A stretch of 64,000 bases of DNA from Tipula vernalis (GCA_958295665.1 OY282560.1:264850641-264914640), one strand, 5' to 3'; positions 11,509 to 23,357 are shown, numbered from the stretch's first letter. A program made the numbers and translations. The notes: generated by a model not told the origin, from the letters alone.

Positions 11509-11830
11509 TTACTTTTTTTTTTTAAATTGCTCTATGTTAATATTATTTTCTTGTAAAACCCTTTTGGAATTATTAAGGTTGTGCAACTCAGTAAGCTCAC
11601 AATTATTTTTGGGTTCAGACATCAATGGTATTGTCGAATTTGTCAGAAAGGTGTTATTTTCATTCTCGTGGTTCTTGATTAAATGTCGCTTGAATGACGA
11701 TATATTTTTAAACATTGATGGACAACTAGATTGACATTTATATTCATCAGAAGTCTTTAAAAAATGCGTATATTTTAAATGTGAAACATAAATATTAGTT
11801 GTTTGAAATGATTCAAAACATGAAATAATT
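11509..11830 (-). pseudogene. C2H2 zinc-finger-like fragment
   Basis: Read on the minus strand from about 11830, the open frame gives two finger-like blocks. The first is CFESFQTTNIYVSHLKYTH. The second is YKCQSSCPSMFKNISSFKRH followed by LIKNH. Spacing (Cys...Phe...Leu..His...His) fits classical nucleic-acid-binding C2H2 fingers, though the first block shows only one Cys and the second has a four-residue Cys-Cys gap. The rest is Asn/Lys-rich and ends in poly-Lys from an A-run, with no further motif. It lies inside the long-TIR element and may be one exon of that element's gene or of a captured host gene. An in-frame stop bounds it upstream. Not assigned to a family. Confidence 0.45.
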
Positions 11831-12287
11831 CAACATGATTACAATGTTGCTGAATGGTGTATTGCTGTTTTCAAATATTGAATTTGTTAGTTATTTTTAT
11901 AACAGGCTTTAATTTTGAAGTAGTCTAAAAATAGAGAAAGAAAATATGTTAATTAGATAATAGGAACATTTAACAAATTCAAAATACTAAATGAACTTAT
12001 TAAAACTAATACAGAAATTTGATTACCGTTAGCAATAATCCCGAATAAAAGCTGTAAGGTGGCGCATTAAGTTAAAAAAAGTTAAAAAATGATGTTTTCT
12101 TGCTGGTTATTCTTCTACCAGGCTTTCAAATGTAGTGGATAAATGTAGTAAGAAGTTTGATATTTTTGTAGTCTGGAAATAGGGAGAGAATTAATGTTAA
12201 TTAATTAGGAGCTTAAAATATAGTTTGACTTAGGAAGTATAGAGAAATATAATATAACATATTAAGTTATTTAAGTAAACTACTTCA
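11831..12287. other. AT-rich non-coding
   Basis: No ORF or repeat of note; low-complexity AT-rich DNA. Confidence 0.6.
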
Positions 12288-12906
12288 AACACTCCCTTAT
12301 TTTACTTTTTTAAGTAAGATTAGGGGAATTTTTCACTTAAATTTTTCCATTTTTGAAAAAGCAAAAATTTTGGGTCCGGTTACAAAATTTGAAAACCAAT
12401 ATCGATCTGAACATTTATAATAATTGTGTTTAAGTAATAAATAAATTTCAAAAGATGTCAGCTGTTAATCATCTCGTTTGCTTTCAATGTATTTTTTGAT
12501 GAATCTTTAAATTATTTAAAGCGCCCTTTTGCAGTGTTGTTCCATTTGATTTCAACGGTGTACAACGGAGACTGAAAGAAAGAAACTTCAGCTCTTCAAA
12601 CACTCCCTAAAATTTAATTTTCTTAGGTAAGAGTAAGAGGAGCTTTTTTACTAAAATTTTCTAATTTTTTAAATAGCAAAAAATTTGAGCCCGGATACAA
12701 AATTTGGAAATCAATATCGATCTGAAAATATATAATAATTGTAATTATTGTAATAAATAAATTTCGTTTTAGTTTTAAATGACTTACTAATCTACTGCCA
12801 TTTGCTGATTTCAAAAGAGGTCAGCTATTAATTATCTCCTTTGCCTTTAACGGATTTGATGAATCTTTGAATTCTTTGAGGCGCCCTTTTGCAGTGTTTT
12901 TCAGTA
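12288..12906. repeat. Tandem duplication, ~310-bp unit, two diverged copies
   Basis: 12288-12548 and about 12598-12906 share TTCAAACACTCCCT, AATCAATATCGATCTGA-like sequence, TAATAAATAAATTTC, GATTTGATGAATCTTT-like sequence and GCGCCCTTTTGCAGTGTT. The copies differ by many substitutions and an insertion, so the duplication is old. Confidence 0.85.
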
Positions 12907-14397
12907 TTTTAATACAGGCTAAATGTTAATATATTAAAAATAGTTATGCTTTTAGTGTTACTAGTTTATTACCAAATTTTTGCAATTTTTAAGTACAAAT
13001 TTGTGTTATTCAAAATGACAAAGCTGGTTCCAAATTAATCAAATATAAAACATCACACTTTAAACTACGTATTGAAATAATGAAATATTTATATTTGAAT
13101 CATTACAATTTTAACAAGTAAAACTTTAAATTAAATAGACACTGGATGCGTCCGAAATGCAAAATGCACATTTAGCGAAGTGACATTTGAAAAGCTGCAT
13201 GCGATGTAGTTCTTGCGTGCATTTTTAATACGTATTGTTTGAGTGGTCCGAATTTAAATATTTTTATGATTTTAATGACTCGTAATTTATCACAAAAATG
13301 CGTATTTTACAAAATGTGCACTTAAAATTACATTTCGGAAACACCCACTATTTCCACTTATACACACAAAAAAATTACGTACTACTCTACAAAAAGAAGG
13401 ACACAAAGATGGTGATGCATACGGCGTTTTTCTACAACATAATTGATGTTGCAAATTTACATTAAAAATAATACGGTTGGATAAAAAAACAGAAACGCCG
13501 AGAATTCTAAAGAGTTTTTAGACACACAATTTATTACACAATTAATACTTACATAAATGTATTCTCACTTTTTCCACAATAAGAAACTTTAAAAATGTAT
13601 TAAAACACAAAAATCAAACTAGCACTTAGGACGTTCTCAACTCAACAGAACAAGAAGGTCTGAAATCATAAATATTTTCGGTTTTAAAACCGTTTTAAAA
13701 TATTGATGCGCATGCGTAAGTTTAGCAAGACTTGCTTATTAAAAGCATTACGTTATAGAACTAAGCGAGTGTGTGTTTATTGCAAAAAATGGTTGCTGTA
13801 ATTTAGAAATATTGCTAAATTAATAAATAATTTTAAATAGAGCTTGCTAAATATTAGCAACTGTCTGTAAAATATGTTATTAGTTAAGAAAGTTTTGCTA
13901 GAATTTACTAGGCCCTTTATTATGTTCTCTTTTAATTTAACTAAGCAATGCTTATTTGAAGCAACTTAAGGACATACATATCACAGCAAGCGACTGCGGC
14001 GTGCCTTGAATATAAACGATAGTTTGAGCATAAATATAAGGATATTTTTACAAAACCAATTTTATAATTTTACTAGAAAAATTTTCATTTTAAAAAATTG
14101 ACATTTTCTTTTAATGGAAATTTTTCTAATGAACTATCAAATATCTGATTAAGCTTATGACAATTACTAATAAACTCAACCTTGCATTTTTATTTATTAC
14201 ATTTATGTGATTATTATAGTAGTCATACAGTGAAATGGAAAAACGCGAGCAACAAAGGATGAAATTTTGGATAAACAACATTCGTTAAATTGTCTAAGAC
14301 CGGCTAGTGCTACCACCAGCATGTTAATTAAGTAGGTTTATACTAGAATGACAGATTTTTGGATATAACGAATTAACAAATCTAAGACAGCTGTAGA
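12907..14397. other. AT-rich non-coding interior of the long-TIR element
   Basis: No credible coding sequence on either strand. A few short palindromic patches occur, but nothing that I can name. Confidence 0.6.
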
Positions 14398-15165
14398 TTA
14401 AATTAACACAACAACCAATCTTTTTTGGCTCTTTAGTTGATACGTGTAGTAATGTTTACCAACTTGGTCAAAATGTTTAATTAACGCTCTGTAAGCATCA
14501 GTATTGAGCGGTTGAATTTTTGTTTCTTTTATATCTCCTCTTTTGATCTCGGAAATATAAAATGCACCTTCAGTGATAAACTCGATCGTTTTAGCAAGTT
14601 CTCTATTTGATTCTTCCCTCAAATAGATTGGTGGCGGCTTCTCAGCTTTTGAAGTTTTTTCGGGCGGCGGCTCGTCAACAACCGAGCAAGAATACCTATT
14701 ACCATGCGTTAATTCAACGCTAGCTAGCTTAGTGAATTTATTCGCGCTTGCACTGGCTGCTGATCTAGGGCTTCTTCTTCGTTTTGATCTGACAGTAATA
14801 TACCGGTCTATTCCCGTTTGTACTAAACACTGACCTACATCACTGTTTATTTTATTGTCATCTGATGTCGATGCACTGTCATTGTTTGTTTTATCGTCAA
14901 TATTTGGCGACGATGCGCTTTTAGTTTCGTTATGGTTCAACACACCAATGTTATTTAAATTAATAATTTCACTTTGATTTAAATTGCCTGGTAAGGTAAT
15001 TTTTTGAACATTTAAAATTTGTTGACGCTTTGGAATATGCTGCACTTTTGTATTTTTATTAAAAATATCTGAGGTCGTGACGTTCGGTGGCAAATCGTTT
15101 GCGGACATCGCTGTCTGCCGATTTGGCCCAGCCTTTTTTACTTGAGACGGAGGTGAGGACATCAC
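14398..15165 (-). pseudogene. Jockey-clade LINE ORF1 (gag-like), N-terminal portion
   Basis: The 255-codon ORF starts with ATG. It has a Ser/Pro/Asn-rich disordered N-terminus, a basic stretch (RSKRRRSPRSAAS), then a conserved block: KPPPIYLREE, ELAKTIEF, IKRGDIKETKIQPLNTDAYR, and HYYTYQLKSQKRLVVVL. That block is typical of the segment preceding the CCHC knuckles in Jockey-type ORF1 proteins (PRE_C2HC-like), which bind the LINE RNA. Here it ends in a stop exactly where the next conserved strand should continue, and no knuckles follow downstream, so the 3' half is lost. Loss of the 3' part is unusual for a LINE copy, which normally loses its 5' end, and hints at later deletion or capture. It is upstream-to-downstream reversed relative to the RT fragment at 15656, so the two are not one element. 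Confidence 0.7.
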
Positions 15166-15503
15166 GATTTCACTTATTTTTCACATCACAATATTTTTAA
15201 AAAAATAAAAAAAAAAAAAGATTTAATCTGCTGATTCAACTTTACACACAAGTAATAAGTAAATTATTTAAATGTTTACTCGGTGGTAGCAAAATTGCAA
15301 CTGAATTATAAGTAATAAAGAATATTTCGTATAAGACTATAATGAATTTAGTAATAATCTGCATTCAAGCAAGAATGATATCGAAGTTATCTTACCCTTT
15401 ATCAAATAAAGCAAAAGTATTCCGATGTTAATTTAATAGAAAATTCTTATAAAAAGCAAATTATTTCTTAATTCAAATAAAATTAAAATTTTATTTTATA
15501 TTT

Positions 15504-16502
15504 TTTTTTTTTTTTCCCCTTTATTTAATATTACAACTGATTTACAAATCATTTAGTAATTTATCTTTCTTAAATGAAGATTCACATTTGACGGGCAGTA
15601 GCCCAATGGTTACTCCCGTTTGAATTTACATAGTAATTATTTTTCTCTATCCGAATTAAATACAACTGCCCAATTCCAAAGGTTTCTGCCTTTGAAGTCT
15701 TCTTACTGCATTGGTGGTATCCAACAAACTTCGTATGTCTGCATTTTGGTGCCGAGATATCCGCTGAATGTGTTTCTTCGCATGATTTTGTATTTCTTCA
15801 CTTACATATTCCATATTTAAGTCCCTATGGAGGTTATCATTTCTAATGTACCATGGTGCGTTTACAATGCCACGCAGCACTTTGTTTTGAAAACATTGAA
15901 TCATTTGTACATTTGTCTTCTTGGTACAACCCCAAAGTTGAATACCGTAGGTCCATATTGGTTTAAGTATTTGCTGATATAATAGCAATTTGTTATGTAT
16001 TGTAAGCTCAGAGTTTCTACCTATTAGCCAATACATTTTCCTATATTTAATGTTCAATTCTTCTTTTTTCTTTTTAACATGCTCTTTCCATCTAAGCTTG
16101 CAATCGAGAGTCATGCCGAGGTATTTGGCTGTATTTGCATTTGGAACCGGCCTTGAATTAAGTTTCACTGGAATCCAGTTAACTTTCTGGTTTGTGAAGT
16201 TTATGTGAACCGACTTTGCTTTGTTTAGGCTAATGCGCCATTTCTTTGTCCAACTACTCACTGTGTCGGTTGCTTTTTGAAGTTTGGTCGTTGCTTCTGA
16301 TATACACTTTCCTGTCGCCAGAATAACTGTATCGTCTGCAAATGTTGCTATGGTGGCACCTTCTGTATTTGGCATATCTCTGGTGTACAGGATGTACAAT
16401 ATAGGACCCAGTACGCTACCCTGTGGTATGCCTGCTGATATTCTCTTTAGTTCAGAGTACTCTTGGTTATATTTTACACGGAAATGTCTTGAATGTTTAT
16501 TT
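15504..16502 (-). mobile_element. 5'-truncated Jockey-type LINE inserted in a TIR arm
   Basis: A T-run at about 15508-15522 is the poly(A) tail of a minus-strand LINE. The other end breaks inside RT. Flanking TTTATTTTA-like sequence on both sides is a probable target duplication of about 9 bases. The host TIR arm resumes seamlessly at 16503, as shown by comparison with 10440-10490. The RT frame lies at 15656-16493. Confidence 0.85.
15656..16493 (-). pseudogene. Jockey-type reverse transcriptase, C-terminal fragment
   Basis: The minus-strand reading begins mid-domain with the RT motif IPQGSVLGP, then ILYTRDMP, the catalytic FADDTVIL, an SSWTKKWRISLNKAKS helix, and the thumb region VPNANTAKYLGMTLDCKLRW. 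It ends with the long C-terminal helix common to Jockey elements (WTYGIQLWG...FQNKVLRGIVNAPWY). The palm motifs upstream of the GIPQGS block and the entire endonuclease are missing, consistent with 5' truncation on insertion. The open frame ends at a stop at 15656. RT would copy the LINE RNA at the target nick; this fragment cannot function alone. Confidence 0.9.
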
Positions 16503-16794
16503 TAGATGAAAACGTACTAAATTTAATCGAAGTTGTACTTCGCTTAAGCAGGAGCCACTTTTTTCGCATAAACAATAATCATTTAAAAACAAATAATACA
16601 TTTAGGAAAATAATTGTAGATTTAAGAATTGATATTTTCTATTGAATGAAACACCAAAATGAATTACCCTATTCGACCCAATACTCCATTTAATAAAGGG
16701 GCTTGATTAGCTAAAAATCAAAGGGTAAAAACTAGGAAATATGGGATTTGTTTTATAGAATAGATAACGAAATCTATTTTTCTCTATGCATGAA

Positions 16795-16816
16795 TATGCA
16801 CAAATTTTGCATGTAA
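16795..16816. repeat. Target-site duplication of the OTU-LINE, copy at its 3' end
   Basis: A 22-base sequence containing the near-palindrome ATGCACAAATTTTGCAT is repeated exactly at 23358-23379. The two copies bracket the LINE. Confidence 0.85.
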
Positions 16817-18020
16817 AAGATAAGATAAGATAAGATTTGTACAACGCAGGGCAGCTGTTAAGCTGGTTACCTATAACATACTTCATGCTAAGTATGCCCA
16901 TGTCAAATGATCACAGATTTATTCGAGCAACGCGGCAACTGAGTTACTTGAGCACATGCAACTACTGCTGCTTCATTCGATTATCACCTAATTATTCGAC
17001 GAAATCTGTTACATAAGACACGATTCGGTGTCCGAACTGACTAGGAATCCTGAACCTGCGAGGGTCTCTAATACTACTGGATAAGGATTTATTAAATGTT
17101 TTAACTTATAGAATAACCTACTTGAGCGAACTATCGTATATCCACATTACAGCTCGGTGTTTTGTTCTCACAAGTGCACCATAACCCTTTAAAAGACCCT
17201 TGTTAGTAAAGAATTATTATATTATTAAAGTTAGTTGGTTAGTTGGGACACTTCTATTGTCAATCTTCCTTCCACTCACCATAAAGATGAGGAGGGTACT
17301 TCGCCCAAATAATTGCTTATGATTATTTGTTACATCCTTCTTCTGGTTTTCGCCTTTAGAATCAATGAAATCCACGAACATTCTTATGACCCCGAACACT
17401 TACCCCATGATCATCATCCTTAAACCCTGTTTCAGTTACATGTCAAGTTTTGTTCTAATTTTGAGAAAATCATAATCCATTCTACTATATTTTTAAATTT
17501 TATTCGTTAACATAAAGATTGCAAGTAATAATACTTACTTTCTTTGCGTCTGTAGCCGGCTTCGCTTTACTTACTCAGATTTCTCTAATCCATTGATATT
17601 TATTTAGTTATAAAATTGGCTCACAAAATCTAATCGCGAGAAATTTACGTAATCAAGGCTTATCAGTGGATTAGGACCAAGGAAAACTACAGAAAACCTT
17701 GATCAAGAAAGTATTACAATATTAAGTACTACCTATAACGTTATAAACTAATTTAGATTAAAAATAATTAATTCTTCAATCATGCAAAGATTAGCATTAA
17801 AATCCTCCTCCAATTCATCCCTTGGTTCGGATCTGCAATCTATTTCAACAATGTCAGAAACATCTACTCAGATCATCCTCTCCATAATCCTAATAAATAA
17901 AATCTACCAAAATTTAAATTTTCATTAATTCACTCATAAATAGATTAAAATAAAATAATAATTTATATTAAACAAAATAAGAATAATAATATAAAATTCA
18001 ACAATATGATAATAATCCAT
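16817..18020 (-). other. 3' UTR and pentanucleotide tail of the OTU-LINE
   Basis: No coding sequence. Three to four TTATC units (minus strand) end the element at 16817-16835. A GC-richer patch near 17540-17575 (minus strand GTAAAGCGAAGCCGGCTACA) stands out and could be a conserved 3' recognition stem; that is inference. Confidence 0.6.
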
Positions 18021-20837
18021 TCAGTTTTGGCTGCTCCGATGATCTCGGTTAACATCTAAAACCCCGTCATTCTCACTTGACCAATCCAGACTCGATGAAT
18101 CCCCTGAAGATGCATCTATCAAATCGTAAATCATTTCCGCTTTTTCTTTTAGCTTCTTTTTGTCTCTTGCGAGCAATTGCCATTCTTCATCAGATACGTT
18201 ATATTTACTAAAGTCTCTTCTTAGCGATGTATTCCATGTGAAGCATGGACGTCCAATTTTCTTATTATCATGTGTATACCTTATCACCGAATTTAACATA
18301 TGGCCTCTGTTTCTTCTTAAGACATGACCCCAATAGCAAATGCGATAAACTGTTACCCTCTTTGTAATTATTCTTCCTGATAGTGCCTCTCTTACACTTT
18401 TTCTGGACGGTCTGACGGATGAAAATTTTAACATTTTTGAAAGAATTCTTCTTTCATAAAGTTTAAGCTTTAATCTATTAGCTTTTGTTAATGTTGCTGC
18501 TTTTAAACCGTACGTTAATAGTGGAGCTATGATGGCTTTATACATTTTTATGGCAGTCTCCGAAGGTATTTTATTTTTTCTAATAAATAACGATAAACTT
18601 TTGCTCACTCCTAATGCCTTACCACATCTCACTTTCACCGTCTCCTTTCTACTAAGACCGCTTGTAATATGCGTACCCAAATATTTTATAGTTTTTTTTA
18701 CCTTGATCCACTTTCCTCCTATATTCAATTCTCGAACATCCTGATAATCTTCTAAGGGAGATCTTATAAGAATCTCTGATTTACTATCGTTTATTGTAAG
18801 ACCTACCGATTCCAATAACGACACGATCTCCTCTACAATATTTGACAGTTGTGACATATTAGTGTGCAATATTGTTATGTCATCAGCATAGGCTAGTAAT
18901 AACGGCAACACAATGTCCTCATACTGGTTCAATTTAACATATGGTAGCAGTTCTGATAACGTTTGTAACACATTATCCAGAACGATATTAAACAGGTGGG
19001 GTGACAGTGGACAACCTTGTTTCATTCCAATATTTTTATCTATCATTTGCGTTCTTTGCTGGTACCACATTACAGATGTTTTCTCCCAAAGACATGTTTT
19101 TACAATCCTGTTGATTAAGTGGTGCGGTATATTTCCAAATTTAAGCATACTGGTGACAGATGCCAAATCAACGCTATCAAAAGCCCGACTTATGTCCAAA
19201 GACAATACGAAAAGCGTTCTTCCATGTCGCCATTCCTCTTCCATCACTCTTCTTACCACAAACATGTGATCGTCTGTTGATCTATTTTTTAGGAAAGCCG
19301 CTTGATATGAACCCAATGTTACCGAGTATTTTAATATTCTATTATGCAATATCTTGGCATAAATTCTGTATCCTACATCGGTGATTGTGATTCTTCTGAA
19401 ATCAGATAATGTTCTTGGGTTAGGAATCTTCTTCAGTGGTATTTGAACTGTTTCCATCCACTCATCTGGATTAGAGTTAGTGAGCCAGATTAACTGTAAG
19501 GCCCTTACTAACAGATTCCACCCTTCCTCAGGCAAAGAGATTATTAGTTGTAAAGGTATCTGGTCTAACCCAGCTGCCGTTCCTGCCTTCATTCCCTTTA
19601 CAATATCCAAGATTTCCTCTGCACTTGGCGGCTCCTCCATCGGCCAATAGTCATTTTCTTTTATTAGTGGTACTTGGGTACCTCGAGAGTTTTGTAACTC
19701 TCGTTCCCACTGCGCTATAGAAATAAAACCGGACGAATTCTGGCTGCTGTCTCGTTTGAATTGTTTCAGAAAATGAAATGTTCTTTTCATTCTTTCCTGG
19801 GGTTTATATTGACCGATCTCTGTAAAAAATTGTTGACACTGTTCCAATCTTGCTCTAATATATTGCTGGTTAAGAGTTTGTCTTTTTTGAACCACCACAC
19901 TTCTGTCTATTTTATTTCTTCTCATCAAATAAGTGGCATGTCGAAGGTTTGCTAAACATTTTCTTCTTCTCGGGGTAAGTGTAAGTGGTTTTTTTAAGTG
20001 ACAATTTGCAGCAGTGCGCATAGCGTTAACTAATAATCGCCAGAGTGCTTCAGATGGTAACCCTTTTGTATCAACTTGAGATATCTCAAATTTCACCACT
20101 TCTTGGTACTTGTCTAGGTATACTTTGTCTTTAAGTTGTTCTAAGGACCATTGTTTTGCCGACGTATTTGCTGCTAGTTCATGTGTATTGCCCATTCTAT
20201 CCGTTATCTCCTCTTGCCTTAAAGTCATTCCTTTCCTCACATCTTTCCAAACTGAACATAAGATTAGTTTATGATCTGATAGTGGCGACCATTTCCCACG
20301 TAATTTTCCAATTTTTAAAGAAGATCTCGTTTTCATTAGGATGTGATCTAATTGTGATGTAGTGTGCTTGTTATGCCATGTCACCAGACAAGATCTTCTG
20401 CCCCAAGAAGTGCAATTCATCAAAAAATGCTGATTTATAAAATCAAACATTAATTGTCCAATTTGGTTAGACTCTGCATGATACAAATTTGGCCCGAGTA
20501 GTTTGTGTTCATCTAAGCTCAATTGATCCTTTCCAATATGTGCATTGAAGTCCCCCACAATCAACAACTCCTTTCTCGACATTTTAATAAGTAAATTGGA
20601 AAGCTTTGTGAAATATGAATGGGCCCTTTTTGCATTTAGTCCTGGTGGAATATGAACGCATATTACAATGAATTGCTTACTCTCGTTAAGGCATATCGTT
20701 GCATAACACATACGCTCCGATATTCCAAAAAATCTTAAAATTCGTATGTTGCTGTTCCGTCTAACTAATAATGCAACCCCATTTCTGTTTGATATTCTTC
20801 TACTTGTAGTGGTTATTTCTTTCCTATTTCCACTCAA
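18021..20837 (-). pseudogene. OTU-LINE: endonuclease and reverse transcriptase part (frame-shifted from OTU part)
   Basis: 938 codons. The APE-type endonuclease shows GVALLV (about residue 20), VGDFNAHIG (94-102), a SQLDHIL block (about 161) and SDHKL (187-191). RT shows KAGTAAGLDQIP (417-428), SDFRRITI, AAFLKNRSTDDH, LSLDISRAFDSVD (catalytic Asp about 548), GMKQGCPLSP, LLAYADDI (catalytic Asp pair about 652-653) and KYLG. The C-terminus has YWGHVLRRN...GRPCFTWN, as in RTE-like LINEs, and an acidic Ser-rich tail. The N-terminus of the endonuclease is not here but at the end of the 20834-21601 frame. The apparent start is TTG just after a 5-T run, so the true protein is one fused ORF broken by a single-base loss. 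Target-primed reverse transcription is the expected role. Confidence 0.92.
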
Positions 20838-21601
20838 AAACCATCTATAATCGTGCTTAAAAATTCAGAAGCTACTATATTTGTTTCTTGTATAGCCACA
20901 ATATCTAACTCATTCTCAATCCACAATCTGTCTAATTCTTCTCTTTTTTTAAGGTTTGCACAGCCTCTAACATTTATTGTGCCCAATCTAATCTTCTTGG
21001 GGATGTTATTTAATGTGACACTTTCGTTTAGCGAAGGGAAATTTAACTCGTCCATAAGTCTAAAATTGCTTGAATCTGTGTACACGTTCCTGTATTTGTC
21101 AATGATTGGTAAAGTTTGTAATGGCATTTCTCCAATATTTTTTAATGAATTTATTACTGTACTATAGTGATTATTACTATAGTATAGTCTTAATATCCAA
21201 TTATAGTCGTCCCCAAATATGATCGGCATATTATAATCCTGAAATATTTCAATTCTTACCTGATACTTTTCCGATACAACCAATAAAGTTTCCTCTCCTA
21301 ACCAAACTCCATCTTCAGCAATGTGCGCTATGTAAGCCAGAATCATTTCGTCCTCCGTTCCCTGAATACCTAGCACTTCTTGCGCCGACGAAAGTAAACT
21401 GAGATTATACCTCGGCGTACCGCGGTTCTCATATAGATAATCGATTACTTCCATCCGCATTATTTTTGACATATGAGCACATTCTTTTAAAAAGGGATGT
21501 ACTCCATAAAGCTGGTTTGCAATTGCCGTTAACAAGCAATTTCCATTTCCTGGAATTTCAATTATTCTAAGATCCACCTGTTGCTCCATGCCGTCTTGCA
21601 T
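20834..21601 (-). pseudogene. OTU-LINE: OTU cysteine-protease domain plus start of the endonuclease
   Basis: The ATG-started 255-codon frame opens with an OTU-family fold. GNGNCLLTAIANQLYG carries the catalytic Cys (residue 22) in the usual D/N-G-N-C context. A middle block follows (EMILAYIAHIAEDGVWLGEE), and NNHYSTVI carries the catalytic His (residue 145). Length (about 140 residues) and spacing suit viral/OTU-like proteases that cleave ubiquitin chains. After a linker (150-205) the frame enters the APE endonuclease: LGTINVRGCANLKKREELD and ELDIVAIQETN. It then stops at 20834 within a 5-T run. One extra T would join it to the downstream EN-RT frame. An active OTU could deubiquitinate the element's own RNP or host factors; this is inference. 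The first residue of the catalytic loop is Asn, not Asp. Confidence 0.9.
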
Positions 21602-23357
21602 TGGAAAACTAACTTACTTCTAGGTAAAAGTAAATTCGAAATTAGTGAAATTACACAACCTTATTGGAACCACTAATAATTGTTTTAATAATGTTAATTG
21701 AATAACTAACACTCCAGGGATAGTTTTGCATGCAGTATTGGCTTTTCAGTACCCAATTTAATTTATTCGTTTTATATTTTATACGATTGTATTTAAAATA
21801 TATATAAAACCACACACCTTTTTTCTTTAGTTTATTAAATAATAAATTCAATAAATTTATTGTTAAATAACCACCAACACTAAATTTTAATTATGCAATG
21901 ACTTGTTACAAGTAATCATTTTCATGTGTTTGTAAACGTCAGTATATATATTGTATGGAATGGAACCAAAACATCCACTATATGTATATTCTATTTCATC
22001 CTCAAATTACGAAATGAAATAGTAAGAGAAAGTATGAACATTAAATACTAAATAGTAAATATTTCCTTTTCTCCTTATTTTCGAAAGAGAAAAACCAAAC
22101 CAATTAACTACAAACATATGTTGATCCCATTCCGTCTACCTTCATGTATATCTTGCTGTATGTATGTATATCATGCTGTGTGCATTAATGACAATATACA
22201 TAATAGGAAAACATATGAGACAACCATATCAAAAGAACCAACGAAAACTATTCTCTCCCCTGTTTTGTTAGTACATTACATCACAACAACCAACAAAAAC
22301 AAGCACATTCTTTTCAGAATCCGTGTAAATATCGAACTAGACAACCATACAAACATATTGTTGGCCCAAAGAACAATATAGTTGTCTCATGAATACAAAA
22401 CATCATCCAAATCAACAAGTATTCCTATAAAATTTCTCTATAGTTGTCTATGTATTGTTTCTCTACATGATATGAAATATTTCAGTCAACTGACTTGTTT
22501 GAATTTTGCAATTGTGTATACCTTCAAAACGTATTTCTCTATATACATTTTTGCCAGTTTTGGAAACACACAAATGGCATATGCAATTTAAGTAAGACAT
22601 AGAGAGAAAAAACAGCATCAGACAAAAACAGTGGAATCGCACTACAATACTTAACCACAAACACACATAAAGAAAATTTATATCTACATAGAATCTCTCA
22701 CTCACATAGTCGGCCACATATTTAATTTATCTGGATTTGTTTTCGTTAAATATACACACAACACACTAATAGCAAACAAGATCCAAATACAATAAAAGAT
22801 ACACACCTCCAACTTCATATTAAAATTATGTATATGTACAAAAAACATATAAATCTGTTCCTTTATTACTTTGAGAGAATTGTACACAAAATAAATATAA
22901 AAACATTCGTTAGTATTAGTGAAAGTGAAAATCCAATAAGCACGAAAATTAACTGCGCAACTTAAACTGCGTCAATTTAATTCAATCCAAACTCAAAGAT
23001 CTGCTATATTTATATTTAGAAATTGTGTACAATTACACCCACATTCAAATAAAAATCATGCTATTATTTAAGAAATCCATAATTTTGATCTCTTTTACTA
23101 TAAATTCAAAACATTGCCTGTTAAATGTATCCCGGTGGATTACATTTCCAAATTAATATTAACTACACTCATTTTATTATTATTTATAATATTTAATTAA
23201 ATTAAATTAAATTTTAATTTTTCACTAACACAAACTATAAAACAAAAACATAACACAAAAACTTAAACAAAAGTAATTAAATTAAATTAAATTATAATAA
23301 TTTGCAAAGAGAACGACGAAAATACGTCTATCCTCTTTGAGCATCAACGACTCACTC
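21602..23357 (-). other. 5' UTR of the OTU-LINE
   Basis: About 1.76 kb without a convincing ORF. AT-rich with scattered TATGTATA and CATATG patches. An internal promoter is expected for a full-length LINE, but I cannot point to one. Confidence 0.55.

Larger units (their letters stand above)
10151..16788. mobile_element. Element with ~445-bp terminal inverted repeats
   Basis: The left arm (about 10151-10595) matches the reverse complement of a right arm formed by 16788-16503 and 15505-15355, which is split by a Jockey insertion. Matching landmarks include GCTAATCAAG, TGGGTCGAATA, ATCATTTCTTAAATCTA-like sequence, TTATTGTTTATGC and CATCGGAATACTT. The arms are diverged by small indels. Between them lie AT-rich DNA, a zinc-finger-like ORF, a 310-bp tandem duplication and a Jockey ORF1 fragment, but no transposase that I recognise. 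Superfamily unknown. The outer boundary on the right is uncertain. Confidence 0.6.
16817..23357 (-). mobile_element. Full-length LINE encoding OTU protease, APE endonuclease and RT
   Basis: A 6.5-kb minus-strand non-LTR element. Bounds come from a 22-base direct repeat on both sides and from a (TTATC)n tail (plus strand AAGAT repeats at 16815-16835) directly next to the left copy, as in RTE-like LINEs with microsatellite tails. The order on the minus strand is a ~1.76-kb 5' UTR (23357-21602), the OTU-EN-RT coding region (21601-18021) and a ~1.2-kb 3' UTR. The tail, C-terminal region and RT motifs look RTE-like, but the clade needs a tree. Apart from a one-base frameshift near 20834 the coding region is open throughout. 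Confidence 0.85.

Noticed and set aside
18529..19384. Plus-strand ORFs opposite the RT
   Set aside because: Antisense shadows of the OTU-LINE reverse transcriptase.
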